A DNA stretch of 64,000 nt, from contig NZ_CANMNI010000001.1 in NCBI RefSeq assembly GCF_947499215.1, positions 186,001 to 250,000 of the forward strand, written 5' to 3'. Each line of letters begins with the position of its first letter. Position 1 is the stretch's first letter. A program made the translations under genes and the position numbers. Below the pieces are notes generated by a model. It was not told the DNA's origin. It ran no database searches and saw only the letters and a program-made list of their open reading frames with translations. The stretch is from an uncultured Pontibacter sp. GTDB taxonomy: Bacteria; Bacteroidota; Bacteroidia; Cytophagales; Hymenobacteraceae. Of the stretch, positions 9,330 to 19,500 are shown piece after piece.

Positions 9330-10916
9330 TTAGTGAATGCCGTGCATCCACTTACGCATAATCGGTGTGAGCAGCAGGGCCAGTACGGCAAAGCCGAAGG
9401 CCACATAAGCGATTTGCTCAAATACGCCCGTGTACACCATGAGAGATGCCATACCTGTGGCAGCCTCGCCTTCACCACCGCTCACGGCAGTAAGCTGGGC
9501 GATTAGACCTGCGATATAGTGAGCGAAAGATGAAGACAAGAACCAAATACCCATGATGAAAGCCACGATCTTCTTAGGAGAAAGCTCCGTCACCTTAGAC
9601 AGGCCCACAGGTGAGATAAACAGTTCACCCGTAGTGATGAACATATAACCTAGAATTAAGAACCAGATTGATACGCGTCCATCTGTATCCGCATAATTTG
9701 CGCTCCAAGCGAAGATCAGGAAGCCAAGACCCAGCTGTGCTATACCTAGTGCAAACTTCACCGGAGTGAACGGATTTACGCCCCTCTTTGACATAAACAC
9801 CCACATGGCTGAAAAAGGAAGTGCAAATAATATGATAAAGAATGGGTTAATTGAGTTTGTCTGAGCCGCATTCATAAAGGTCAGATTCACGTTACGCTCT
9901 GCAAACAGTGTGAGGGATGAACCCGCCTGCTCAAAGAATGACCAGAACACCGTAATGAAGAAAGTAAGGAGAATCACCACAAAAAGGCGCTGACGTTCCA
10001 CGCTATCCACTTTCACCAAGTTATAGATCAACACAAGCGTGATAACGGGAAGCAATATGTAGTTCATCACAATGTGCATGATCGAACCATCAAAAACAGT
10101 TTCACCGAAACCTGGTAGATCAAGTGTGCCATTGAACAACAGTAAACCGAACACAGGAAGCGACAAGAAGCTTAATATTGTTACCCAAGCCTCTTTTGTG
10201 ACACCAGCAACACGTTCCTTAATAACAGTTGGCTCCGGAGGTAGGCCATTGCTACCGAACACGCCACTGCGGCCGCCCTGCCAGAACATAACCAAGCCTA
10301 GCAACATACCTATACCAGCAGCTCCAAAGCCGTAGTGCCAGCCGTAGGTCATACCTAACCATCCACAAACAAGCGGGGCTACCATAGCACCGATATTGAT
10401 ACCCATGTAGAAAATAGTGAAACCGGCGTCGCGACGGGTATCACCTTCTTTGTAGAGCGTTCCTACCAAAGTTGAAATATTTGGCTTAAAGAAACCGTTA
10501 CCTACAATCAAAAGGGCAAGAGAACCGTAGAAGAAAATAGGATGCTCGATAGCCAAGGCAAAGTGGCCTAGCGCCATCAAGACGGCACCCAGCATAATAG
10601 CTTTTCGATAACCCAGCAGTTTATCGGCAATCATGCCGCCAATTACAGGCGTCGCATAAACTAAGGCGCCATAAGCTGCGTAGATACCAATTGCTATTTC
10701 ATCACGATTTGAAAAAGACTCAAACAGGTTATTTACCATGTATAGCACCAGCAGGGCACGCATACCGTAAAAACTGAAGCGTTCCCAGAGTTCAGCGAAG
10801 AACAGATAAAACAGTCCTTTCGGATGCCCGAACATCTCTGGTCCGGTCGGATCAGCGCCAATCGGGGCATTTTGCTCACTTACTTGGTCTGTAAGCGTAT
10901 GTTCTTTATAAGACAT
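9330..10916 (-). CDS. Proton-dependent oligopeptide transporter (POT/PTR family, MFS)
   Basis: Inner-membrane symporter importing di- and tripeptides with protons. The 528-residue protein has the long 12-14 helix profile of bacterial POT proteins. The N-terminal family signature ELWERFSFYGMRALLVLY contains the ExxERF motif on helix 1 used in proton coupling. A second signature, GFTIFYMGINIGAMVAP, matches the PTR2 pattern on helix 5. The N-terminal ~25 residues are a short cytoplasmic extension. The gene is monocistronic, diverges from pckA across a 213-bp AT-rich gap, and is followed by a hairpin at 9275. Which peptides it prefers cannot be read from the sequence. Confidence 0.92.
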   Translation of the reverse strand: MSYKEHTLTDQVSEQNAPIGADPTGPEMFGHPKGLFYLFFAELWERFSFYGMRALLVLYMVNNLFESFSNRDEIAIGIYAAYGALVYATPVIGGMIADKLLGYRKAIMLGAVLMALGHFALAIEHPIFFYGSLALLIVGNGFFKPNISTLVGTLYKEGDTRRDAGFTIFYMGINIGAMVAPLVCGWLGMTYGWHYGFGAAGIGMLLGLVMFWQGGRSGVFGSNGLPPEPTVIKERVAGVTKEAWVTILSFLSLPVFGLLLFNGTLDLPGFGETVFDGSIMHIVMNYILLPVITLVLIYNLVKVDSVERQRLFVVILLTFFITVFWSFFEQAGSSLTLFAERNVNLTFMNAAQTNSINPFFIILFALPFSAMWVFMSKRGVNPFTPVKFALGIAQLGLGFLIFAWSANYADTDGRVSIWFLILGYMFITTGELFISPVGLSKVTELSPKKIVAFIMGIWFLSSSFAHYIAGLIAQLTAVSGGEGEAATGMASLMVYTGVFEQIAYVAFGFAVLALLLTPIMRKWMHGIH

Positions 10917-11075
10917 AGGTTTTTGTTAATTGATTGTTTAGTTTAGTTGAGCGTACAAAGAAGGTAAATATATCGGTTTAAACGAACACAGACAAATATT
11001 TTTTGGCTTACGGCACGCTGAACGGTTCCTTTTTTAATTAATGCCTCTTATCTTATTTAAATATCTAATATTTTA

Positions 11076-11083
11076 TATTTTTG
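11076..11083 (+). promoter_or_regulatory. Bacteroidota -7 element upstream of pckA
   Basis: TATTTTTG matches TAnnTTTG and lies 46 bp upstream of the pckA ATG within an AT-rich stretch. No clear -33 TTG could be fixed. Confidence 0.45.
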
Positions 11084-11129
11084 TACCACAGTTGTGAAAC
11101 AAAACTTCACTTAAACCCTTTATTTTCAA

Positions 11130-12746
11130 ATGAAAGAATCTGGTAATAAATCAGGTACAGTTGGTCTTGAAAGCCTGGGCATCAAAGAAGCGCAGGAAGT
11201 ACTTTGGAACCTCACTCCTGCTGAGTTGGTAGAAGAGGCACTTAAAAACGGCGAAGGCGTGCTGACAGACACTGGGGCACTAATGTGTGACACAGGCAAA
11301 TTCACGGGTCGCTCTCCAAAGGACCGCTTTGTTGTGAAAGACGCCAAAACCGAGAATACAGTGTGGTGGGGTGACATCAACATCGCCTTCGACCCAGAGA
11401 AATTCGACAACTTGTACAACAAGATGGTTGATTTTCTGAAAGACCGTCGTCTATATGTGCGTGACGCCTATGCCGGTGCACACCCTGATTATCGTCTGAA
11501 CCTGCGCATCGTTAACACACAGGCATGGCATAACCTCTTCTGCAACAATATGTTCCTGCGTTTAACGCAAGAAGAGCTTAAAGACCACAATCCTGAGTTC
11601 ACCATTATCTGCGCCCCTGAATTTGAGGCCGATCCTGAAGTAGATGGCACCCGCCAAGCTAACTTTGCCATCATCAACTTCACCCGTAACATCATCCTGA
11701 TCGGTGGTACAGGCTATGCTGGTGAGATGAAGAAAGGTATATTCGGGGTGTTGAACTACATCCTGCCTGAAGAAAAGAACACCCTGTCTATGCACTGCTC
11801 GGCAAACGTAGGCAGAGAAGGTGACACGGCTATTTTCTTCGGTCTGTCAGGTACTGGCAAGACTACCCTTTCCGCTGACCCGCACCGTGGCCTGATCGGT
11901 GACGACGAGCACGGCTGGACAGCAGACAGCGTATTCAACTTCGAGGGTGGCTGCTACGCCAAAGTGATCGACCTAACGCACGAAAAAGAGCCTCAGATCT
12001 GGGATGCCATCCGTTTTGGCGCTATTGTGGAGAACACCCGCTTTGTTGAGGGAACACGCACAGTGGATTATGAGAACAAGTCTGTAACGGAGAACACCCG
12101 TACTGCTTATCCTATTCACCACATCGACAACGCAGTAGAGCCATCCAGAGCGGATATTCCGAAGAATATCTTCTTCCTGACCGCTGATGCGTTTGGCGTA
12201 CTGCCTCCGATCTCTAAATTGAACACGAGCCAAGCCATGTACCACTTCATTTCCGGCTATACAGCGAAAGTAGCAGGTACAGAGGTTGGAGTTACGGAGC
12301 CTCAAACCACTTTCTCTGCTTGCTTTGGTGCCGCCTTCCTACCGTTGCACCCAACCAAGTACGCCGAGATGCTGGGCCAGAAAATGAATGAGAATAACGT
12401 GAACGTATGGCTGGTGAACACTGGCTGGACAGGTGGTCCTTACGGCGTTGGCTCGCGCATGAAGCTGCCTTATACCCGTGCCATGATTACGGCTGCCCTG
12501 AATGGCGAGCTTGACAACGTGGAATACACCAAGCACCCTATATTCGGTGTGGAAATGCCAAACGAATGCCCACACGTACCAAATGAAATCCTGAACCCGC
12601 GCAACACGTGGTCTAACAAGGAGGAGTACGATGCGAAGGCTACTGACCTTGCTTCTAAGTTTGTGAAAAACTTCAGCAAATATGCTGACTACGCAAACGA
12701 AGACATCTTGGCAGGAGCCCCGCAGGTAGAGGTTTCTATTGACTAA
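11130..12746 (+). CDS. pckA: Phosphoenolpyruvate carboxykinase (ATP)
   Basis: Converts oxaloacetate and ATP to phosphoenolpyruvate and CO2, the entry step of gluconeogenesis. The 538-residue protein is the usual size for the ATP-dependent enzyme. Diagnostic motifs are FTGRSPKDRF near the N-terminus, the kinase P-loop FFGLSGTGKTTLSADP with the adjoining GDDEHGW, and the substrate-site stretch GYTAKVAGTE. The ATG at 11130 is preceded by an A/T-rich leader. The gene is monocistronic with a terminator at 12766. Confidence 0.98.
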   Translation: MKESGNKSGTVGLESLGIKEAQEVLWNLTPAELVEEALKNGEGVLTDTGALMCDTGKFTGRSPKDRFVVKDAKTENTVWWGDINIAFDPEKFDNLYNKMVDFLKDRRLYVRDAYAGAHPDYRLNLRIVNTQAWHNLFCNNMFLRLTQEELKDHNPEFTIICAPEFEADPEVDGTRQANFAIINFTRNIILIGGTGYAGEMKKGIFGVLNYILPEEKNTLSMHCSANVGREGDTAIFFGLSGTGKTTLSADPHRGLIGDDEHGWTADSVFNFEGGCYAKVIDLTHEKEPQIWDAIRFGAIVENTRFVEGTRTVDYENKSVTENTRTAYPIHHIDNAVEPSRADIPKNIFFLTADAFGVLPPISKLNTSQAMYHFISGYTAKVAGTEVGVTEPQTTFSACFGAAFLPLHPTKYAEMLGQKMNENNVNVWLVNTGWTGGPYGVGSRMKLPYTRAMITAALNGELDNVEYTKHPIFGVEMPNECPHVPNEILNPRNTWSNKEEYDAKATDLASKFVKNFSKYADYANEDILAGAPQVEVSID

Positions 12747-12765
12747 TCCTTTTTATTAGGTATAG

Positions 12766-12798
12766 AAAGCCTCCTTGCTTCGGCGGGGAGGCTTTTTT
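12766..12798 (+). terminator. Terminator after pckA
   Basis: AAAGCCTCC and GGAGGCTTT form a stem around a 12-nt loop, followed by a T-run. It lies 20 bp past the stop and just ahead of the convergent gene ending at 12814. Confidence 0.85.
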
Positions 12799-12813
12799 GC
12801 TTTATAGCCTAGT

Positions 12814-14331
12814 CTATCGCTCATTTAAAGCTAATGTAACAATAACGCCATCATTGTATTTACTAACCTTGGTGATATCGTACTCGGGCAGATGAGTCTC
12901 TACCAGTTCTCGCAACTTAGGCAGGTCACCAAACCAAATAACAATTTTATAATCAGTTCTTTTTTTAAAGTTTTCACTAATTCTACCTTTCGGTCCGCCT
13001 GTTACCCTATATACCCCATACACATCATTCACATAAAGCTTTTCTGCAAAATTTGAATATAATATGGGCTCCCTGAACGTGTATAAGCTGGCATCGAAGC
13101 TTTTAGCTGCTTTGATAAGCTCGGAGCTCCTTGTACTCAGATCGCTATACCCTAAAACTCCTGCTTCTCTGGATCTTTTAATGTAGTGCAGGTACGCAAA
13201 CAGGTTATAAGTTATTATTAAGCATAATACTAGGAAAAACCCTGCTTTATAAGTATATCTACTGCTAAGGGGCAAAAATTTAACACTATAGGTAATAAGC
13301 AATAAGAAAGTGACAAAAGCAGGAGCCGTTAACCTATAGTTAGGAGCATCGCTTGACTGCAACATGGCGGACATTAAAACTATCGCCAAGTGGCTTATTG
13401 TATAAATAAGCAATATTAGCAGCAGTCTCCATTGTTTTACTCTTAAATTTATAGCTATAAGTATTTTGATTATCAATATAGTGAATACCAAAGCAGTTAC
13501 TAGAAAGGTGATAACACCGCCATACCTGAAAGTCAAAGGTGGAAGAAACCACTCCCAGCAGGCATTGGCAAACTGAAGTACGGTGTATGTAACATTTGTC
13601 AATTCAGTTGTTCTGCCAGAGCCAGTCAAAGTAGAGTTTATGGCATAATTCCTAAATAACCACAGGATAAGAGGAAAAGAAGAGAGGGCAACAAAAACTA
13701 TACACTTCTTGAACTTCGCAAGTTGGTTGCCATTTGTAAAGAATAAAATAATTAGTCCAGCTAATGCTAAATTTATAACACCTACGTACCTTGTGAGCGC
13801 GCTAAGACTTGCCAAGATCAGGCTTAAATAAAAAAATCTTCTAGCTTGGTGTGTTACATACTGATTGAGGTTTATTATGAATAAAAGTGTAATCAGAATA
13901 AAAGCAGGTTCGGACCATAAGTAAGAAAAAGTCTTATAGACGGGAGGAGAAATTATGAGCACTATAGTGCTTAAAACACACAGCAATTTAGATTCTGTTA
14001 ACCGAAAAGCAAGTTTTGAGAAATTATAAACGACAAGAATATAAATAGCCGCATTTAAAAATCCGTAATAAGAAAATATATACTCAGACTTAAGAAAATA
14101 CCCAGTTGAAAGGATAATGCTAAAGAAGGGGGGCCAATCTGAAAGATACTCCCGTCTAAAAGGAAGATATAGATTTTTGTTTAAGTACAGACTTTCAGCG
14201 GATGCCCAATAAGATATTGAATCAGACGTTAAGCCTAAGCCATACTTAGCTATACCTATAATATATAAAGTAGCGGCTATGGTTAAGATAGGAATCAAAA
14301 ATTTTGAAAAACCTTTTTCCAGTAGGAACAT
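12814..14331 (-). CDS. Multi-pass membrane protein, GT-C (glycosyltransferase 39-like) candidate
   Basis: An integral membrane protein of 505 residues when started at the ATG 14331; upstream in-frame starts would run into rsmE and are rejected. It has about 10-12 hydrophobic segments. The first loop contains LTSDSISYWASAESLY followed by REYLSDWPPFF, resembling the acidic first loop of GT-C glycosyltransferases that use lipid-linked sugars. The C-terminal ~100 residues form a soluble domain (VYGVYRVTGGPKGRIS, YKIVIWFGDLPKLRELV), as in several GT39-like proteins. Composition is unlike its neighbours: sampled 60-bp stretches are 25-33% G+C against roughly 50% around. It sits alone between pckA and rsmE. 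Acquisition by transfer is likely; the enzymatic role is inference from topology. Confidence 0.6.
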   Translation of the reverse strand: MFLLEKGFSKFLIPILTIAATLYIIGIAKYGLGLTSDSISYWASAESLYLNKNLYLPFRREYLSDWPPFFSIILSTGYFLKSEYIFSYYGFLNAAIYILVVYNFSKLAFRLTESKLLCVLSTIVLIISPPVYKTFSYLWSEPAFILITLLFIINLNQYVTHQARRFFYLSLILASLSALTRYVGVINLALAGLIILFFTNGNQLAKFKKCIVFVALSSFPLILWLFRNYAINSTLTGSGRTTELTNVTYTVLQFANACWEWFLPPLTFRYGGVITFLVTALVFTILIIKILIAINLRVKQWRLLLILLIYTISHLAIVLMSAMLQSSDAPNYRLTAPAFVTFLLLITYSVKFLPLSSRYTYKAGFFLVLCLIITYNLFAYLHYIKRSREAGVLGYSDLSTRSSELIKAAKSFDASLYTFREPILYSNFAEKLYVNDVYGVYRVTGGPKGRISENFKKRTDYKIVIWFGDLPKLRELVETHLPEYDITKVSKYNDGVIVTLALNER

Positions 14332-14378
14332 ATTGTCAAAATTAAACAAAAGTAACAAACTTCCGTCAAGAGTAAAAA

Positions 14379-15098
14379 ATGCATTTATTCTACACCCCCG
14401 ACATAGCAACCGACCATTATACCCTTTCCGAAGACGAATCGAAGCATTGCACGCGTGTCTTGCGCTTGCAGCAAGGCGACACGGTATACCTTGTGGACGG
14501 GCGTGGGGTAAGGTATACAGCTATAATTCAGGATGCGCATCAGAAGAAGTGCCAGCTGCAGGTGATTGACAAGCAGATCGAATACGGCAAGCTCCCCTAC
14601 TACGTGCACATCGCCGTGGCGCCGACCAAGAATATGGACCGCATCGAGTGGTTTGTAGAAAAAGCAGTAGAGATTGGCGTGAGTGCCATCACTTTTCTGG
14701 AATGTGAGCATTCAGAGCGAAAGCAATTGCGGTTGGACCGTGTCGAGAAAATAGCCGTAAGCGCTATGAAGCAGTCACAGAAAGGCTTTATGCCTCTTTT
14801 AAATGACATGACTCCATTTCAGCATTTCATTAAAACCTGTATACCTGAGGACACCTTTATTGCGCACTTAGAAGATGATGCCACCAAGTCGATCAGGGAG
14901 TATTACAGACCTGACAGACAACATTGCATTCTGATTGGGCCTGAGGGAGATTTCTCACATGAGGAAATCCAAGCAGCCTATGCCCTAGGTATAAAACCCG
15001 TGACGCTGGGTCAGAGCCGCCTCAGAACGGAAACTGCCGCACTGGTAGCTTGCCATACCCTAAACGTGCTGCACGACATTTACGCCCCCTTATCATAG
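14379..15098 (+). CDS. rsmE: 16S rRNA (uracil-1498-N3)-methyltransferase RsmE
   Basis: SPOUT-class methyltransferase modifying U1498 of 16S rRNA. The 239-residue protein has the PUA-like N-terminal domain (HLFYTPDI, ESKHCTRVLRLQQGD) and the knotted SPOUT domain with family motifs: ERKQLRLDR, AMKQSQKGFMP, LIGPEGDFSHEE and VTLGQSRLRTETAAL, the last building the SAM-binding knot. The ATG at 14379 begins directly with the conserved MHLFY. The next gene begins 11 bp after its stop, so the two are probably one unit. Confidence 0.96.
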   Translation: MHLFYTPDIATDHYTLSEDESKHCTRVLRLQQGDTVYLVDGRGVRYTAIIQDAHQKKCQLQVIDKQIEYGKLPYYVHIAVAPTKNMDRIEWFVEKAVEIGVSAITFLECEHSERKQLRLDRVEKIAVSAMKQSQKGFMPLLNDMTPFQHFIKTCIPEDTFIAHLEDDATKSIREYYRPDRQHCILIGPEGDFSHEEIQAAYALGIKPVTLGQSRLRTETAALVACHTLNVLHDIYAPLS

Positions 15099-15109
15099 CG
15101 AAAGAAGCC

Positions 15110-15775
15110 ATGAAGCGAACCATTTTATGTATTTGCATTATCCTGTGTTGCGGTCTGATAGCCGCTCAGCAAAAGTATAGCTTTAAAATAGCCAAGCTCA
15201 AGTATAACGGTGGCGGTGACTGGTATGCGAATAAAACGGCATTGCCCAACTTGATTCGCTTCTGCAATCAGAATTTGAACATGAACATTGCCCCAGAAGA
15301 GGCCGTTGTAGAAGTGGGAAGCCCTGAACTGTTCAGCTACCCTTTCGTACACATGACGGGACATGGCAACGTGGTTTTTTCGGATGCCGAGGCGCAGAAC
15401 CTTCGCAACTACCTCATTAGCGGAGGCTTCCTGCACATCGACGACAACTATGGACTCGATCAGTACATCCGCAAGGAAATGAAAAAGGTGTTTCCGGAAT
15501 ATGAGTTTGTGGAGCTTCCCTTCGACCATCCGATATACAGCCAAAAATATGTGTTCAAGAATGGCTTACCCAAGATACACGAGCACGATAACAAGCCACC
15601 ACAGGGCTTCGCTATCATACACAAAGGCAGACTGGTATGCTTTTATACCTACGAAACTGATTTAGGAAATGGATGGGAAGACGCAGAGGTACATAACGAC
15701 CCTGAGAATAAACGGCAAGAGTCACTTCAAATGGGCGCTAACATTTTAGCTTATGCTCTAACGCAGTATTTATAG
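15110..15775 (+). CDS. DUF4159 family secreted protein
   Basis: The ATG at 15110 gives a 221-residue protein with a clean signal peptide (KRTILCICIILCCGLIAAQ), while an upstream in-frame ATG inside rsmE adds a non-conserved tail. The mature protein matches the DUF4159 family in style: FKIAKLKYNGGGDWYANKTALPN near the start, VHMTGHGNVVFSD, and the GGFLHIDDNYG and YETDLGNGWED stretches. These proteins look like glutamine-amidotransferase-fold relatives of unknown function, often found near MoxR/von Willebrand operons; no such operon is seen here. It follows rsmE by 11 bp. Exported, probably periplasmic. Confidence 0.8.
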   Translation: MKRTILCICIILCCGLIAAQQKYSFKIAKLKYNGGGDWYANKTALPNLIRFCNQNLNMNIAPEEAVVEVGSPELFSYPFVHMTGHGNVVFSDAEAQNLRNYLISGGFLHIDDNYGLDQYIRKEMKKVFPEYEFVELPFDHPIYSQKYVFKNGLPKIHEHDNKPPQGFAIIHKGRLVCFYTYETDLGNGWEDAEVHNDPENKRQESLQMGANILAYALTQYL

Positions 15776-15898
15776 GTACTGTCTTCACTTAATAGTACCA
15801 TAGCTAGTTGAAGTATTTTTCAATTTAGAACTAAGAATACAGAGAAACGGTTACTTCATTCTTAATTCTTTATTTCTAATTATTAATTCAGCAAAGCC

Positions 15899-16450
15899 TT
15901 AGTACTGCTTCCTATTGAAAATCTCTGATAAAATGAACGCCTGACGGATCGATTGGGGGTTGTGCAGCAGTTCTCCATACACGTTCGGTACTACTTTTCT
16001 CTCCTGCTTCTTTATTTCATATAGCGCGTCAGCGGCTTCTATTCTATCTTTCCTCTTCTTGTTATAAAGACGGGCTTGCTCAGGATCCTCCAGAGAAAGC
16101 GCTCGCATAGGTACACGCTCTTTTGCTGCAGGCTGCATAACAGGCTGTAAAACTGGTTTTGGCTTTTCCACAGGTGGTCTGTTCTGCTCATTTACCCGCT
16201 CCATCTTTGTCTGCATTTCCCGCAAAATATCCTCGAAGGAAGTGGCGGGTGCCGATGGCCTTTGCTGCTGCCGTGGCTGTGGCTGCTGGGTAGATATGGG
16301 CCTTGGCGCGGGCCGTTCACGCTGTGGCTGCTCCTGCGGTGCGTCAGGGCGCCCATCGTCATCAGGCGTCTTAAACGCTTTGCGCCAAGCCGTGTAGATG
16401 AAATATGCTACAATGGCCAATATGTATAGGATCAGTTTAAAATCTTCCAT
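15899..16450 (-). CDS. Hypothetical membrane-anchored protein with Pro/Gln-rich linker
   Basis: I do not recognise a family. The 183-residue product has one N-terminal membrane segment (LILYILAIVAYFIYTAW), then a cytoplasmic-side basic stretch (RKAFK) and a long low-complexity region dominated by Pro, Gln and Arg (QPQRERPAPRP, QPQPRQQQRP) up to about residue 70. A charged helical part follows (FEDILREMQTKMERVNEQ). The C-terminus (VYGELLHNPQSIRQAFILSEIFNRKQ) looks like the most conserved, folded portion. It stands alone, divergent from smc. Function unknown. Confidence 0.75.
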   Translation of the reverse strand: MEDFKLILYILAIVAYFIYTAWRKAFKTPDDDGRPDAPQEQPQRERPAPRPISTQQPQPRQQQRPSAPATSFEDILREMQTKMERVNEQNRPPVEKPKPVLQPVMQPAAKERVPMRALSLEDPEQARLYNKKRKDRIEAADALYEIKKQERKVVPNVYGELLHNPQSIRQAFILSEIFNRKQY

Positions 16451-16552
16451 GCTGTCAGTATCTTATCAAATATAGCAGAAATAAAGTATTCTGCCCACAT
16501 ACTTCACTCATATTTATACTGCTGTGGTGCGCTATGGTAAACAAATTAGTCT

Positions 16553-16560
16553 TATTTTTG
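16553..16560 (+). promoter_or_regulatory. Bacteroidota -7 element upstream of smc
   Basis: TATTTTTG matches TAnnTTTG and is 31 bp before the smc ATG. A -33 TTG is not obvious. Confidence 0.4.
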
Positions 16561-16591
16561 AGTTTAGTTTGAATAGATTCCGCTGACGCGA

Positions 16592-19500
16592 ATGCAAGTA
16601 TCAAGATTAGAAATTAAAGGATTCAAGAGTTTTGGCGACCGCGTCGTCATCAATTTTGATGAGGGTATTACAGGTATCGTAGGCCCGAACGGTTGCGGCA
16701 AGTCCAACATCGTAGACGCCATACGCTGGGTGCTAGGAGAGCAGAAAACCCGCAACCTGCGCTCCGACAAAATGGAGAACGTAATCTTTAACGGCTCCAA
16801 AACCCGTAAGCCCGTGCAAATGGCGGAGGTATCCATCACCTTCGACAACAACAAGGGCATCCTCCCTACTGAGTACTCACAGGTAACCGTTACGCGCAAG
16901 TACTATCGTAACGGGGATAGCGAATATATGCTCAACGGCGTGACCTGCCGTCTCAAGGATATTAATGAACTCTTCCTAGACACAGGTATAGGCTCTGACA
17001 GTTATGCCATCATCGAGCTCAAGATGGTGGACGAGATCTTGAACGACAAAGAAAACTCGCGTCGCTTGCTTTTTGAAGAGGCAGCTGGTATTTCCAAGTT
17101 TCGTGTGCGCAAGAAGCAAACCCTCAAAAAACTGGAGGAGACTGATGCAGACTTAGAGCGTGTCGAAGACGTTCTGTTTGAGATCGGCAAGAATATGAAG
17201 ACACTGGAACGTCAAGCCAAACAGGCGATTAAGTACTTCCAGTTAAAGAATGACTATAAGAAATACAGTCTGGAGTTTTCGCGCCGCAACATTGAGCAAT
17301 ATCAGCATACGCTGCAGCGCTTAGACCAAGATTTGCAGCAGGAGACCAACTTGAAAGAGGGGTATGTGCTGGCCGTCACAGAGGCCGAAGATGCTATAGC
17401 TGATCAGAAAGCTGAACTGAACCAGACGCAAGAGCAGCTGGCTGAAATGCAGAAAACCATGCAGGTGCAAACAGCCAAATTGCGCCAATTGGAGAACGAT
17501 ATCAAACTGAAGTCTGAGCGAAGCAACTTCCTGAAAGAGCGCATGACGCAACTTCGTCAGCAGATCAGCCAGGACACGGCCAATCTGGAGCATACCCAAG
17601 AGAGCATTGTGGAGCTGCGCGATGAACTGCTAGAGGTGCAGGATGGCTTTGCGGGTGCTGAAGAACAGGTAAGCGCACTCAAAGAGCAGTTGCAGGAAGC
17701 CAACGAACAGAAACAGAGTATGCAGGAGGCTTATCAAGAACTGACACAGGAGCAGCGCACGAAGCAGAATGCCGTGTTCCAGTTAAATAAGTCCCTTGAA
17801 ATTAGTCAGGTACAAATTCAGAACCTGACGAATGACTTGGACCAGTTGCGTCAGCAACAACTCACAGCTGATGAAGATGCGGCTATACTTGCGGAACAGC
17901 TGCAAGAGGCACAGGCCGAGTTGGAGGATAAGACATCCGAACTGGTGCGACTGCAGGCCAAAGAGGAGTCGCTGCTACAGAATATCGAGAGAACAGAGGG
18001 CGATATAGAGATTCTAAAAGGGCAGTTTGTCGAGCTGAACCGAACGCTTGATGCCCGACAAAACCAGTATAACCTGACCAAGTCACTGGTGGAGAACATG
18101 GAGGGCTTCCCCGAGGCGATCAAGTATCTGGCACAGTCCGATAAATGGCGCAAGCCTGCCCCTCTCCTTTCCGATATCATCGTTTGTGAGCCTGATTATA
18201 AGTCGCTTATAGAAAGTTACCTCGAGCCTTACATGAACTTTTTTGTAGTGGAAGAGCTACAGGATGCCGTGGAGGCCATTGCCTTGCTCAAGCAGCACAA
18301 CAAAGGCAGAGCGAACTTCATTATCCTCACCGAAATAGAGGAGCTTGAACCGACGGCAACGTTCAGCGATGGCAGCCTAAAAGCGGCCTATGAGGTGGTG
18401 AAGGCTGATAAGAAGTATGGCAGTCTCCTCAAGTATATGCTTCGCAACGTCTATATCAGCGATGAGACCGAAGAGGACTTCTCAACCGAGGACTACCGCA
18501 CGATCATCTTGAAAGACGGCTCGGCAATTAAGAAACCTTTAAGTCTTTCAGGCGGTTCAGTGGGCCTTTTCGACGGTAGCCGACTGGGTCGAAAGCAAAA
18601 CCTCGAGAAGCTGGCTGAGGAGTTGGAGCAACTGCAGCAGGAAGCGGAGTTGATGCAGAGCCGTGTGAATGCCCAGCAACAGATTCTGCTCAACTATAAG
18701 AGCGAATCGCAGAAAGAGGCTATTAAGCAGCTCGAAAAGGAAGTTGCCAAGCAGCAGCAGGACCTCCTGACGATCCGCATCAAAAACGAGCAGCACCAGC
18801 AGAATCGCAAAAACTTCGACCAGAAGCAGCAGGAGCTACAGCAGCGTCTCGACGACTTGTACGTGCAGAGTCAGCAGGTTTCGCCGCAGGCTGAGGAGGA
18901 CATGCAGGAGCTGAAGCAGCTGGAAGAGCGCTTGGCGGTACTCAACTCCCAGATCAACCAGCAGCAAGAGCAGATTACAGTGATCTCTGGTATGTATAAC
19001 CAAGAGAACATTCAGTTCCATCAGCTAAAAAACCGCTTCGGTAGTCTTCAGCAGGAAATTAGCTATAAGCAGAAAACGGTTGAAACCAATCAGGAGCGTA
19101 TAACGGGACTTCGTCAGGAATTGGAAAAGTCAGAAGAGGAAACCGTGTTGGCGACTGAGTTTATTGAAGAGAACGAGGCGCTGGTAGAGGCCATGATCGA
19201 AGCCCGCCGTGAGTTCGGCTACGAACTGGATGCTGTGGAGAAAAAGTACTTCAGCCTGCGCGGTGAACTGGATGAGAAGGACAAGACCATTCGAGAACTA
19301 CAGCGCAAGCGCCAGAATGCCGATGAACTCCTGATGCGAATGCAGCAGGCCATCAACGACACGAAGATTAAGTTGGTGTCGGTGCAGGAGCGTCTGGCAG
19401 CTGAGTTTAACATATCCACCGAGGATCTGGAGCAGCCTATACCTGAACTGGAGCACGATGGCCTTTTCCAACTGAGCAACGAAGAACTGAGCAAGAACAT

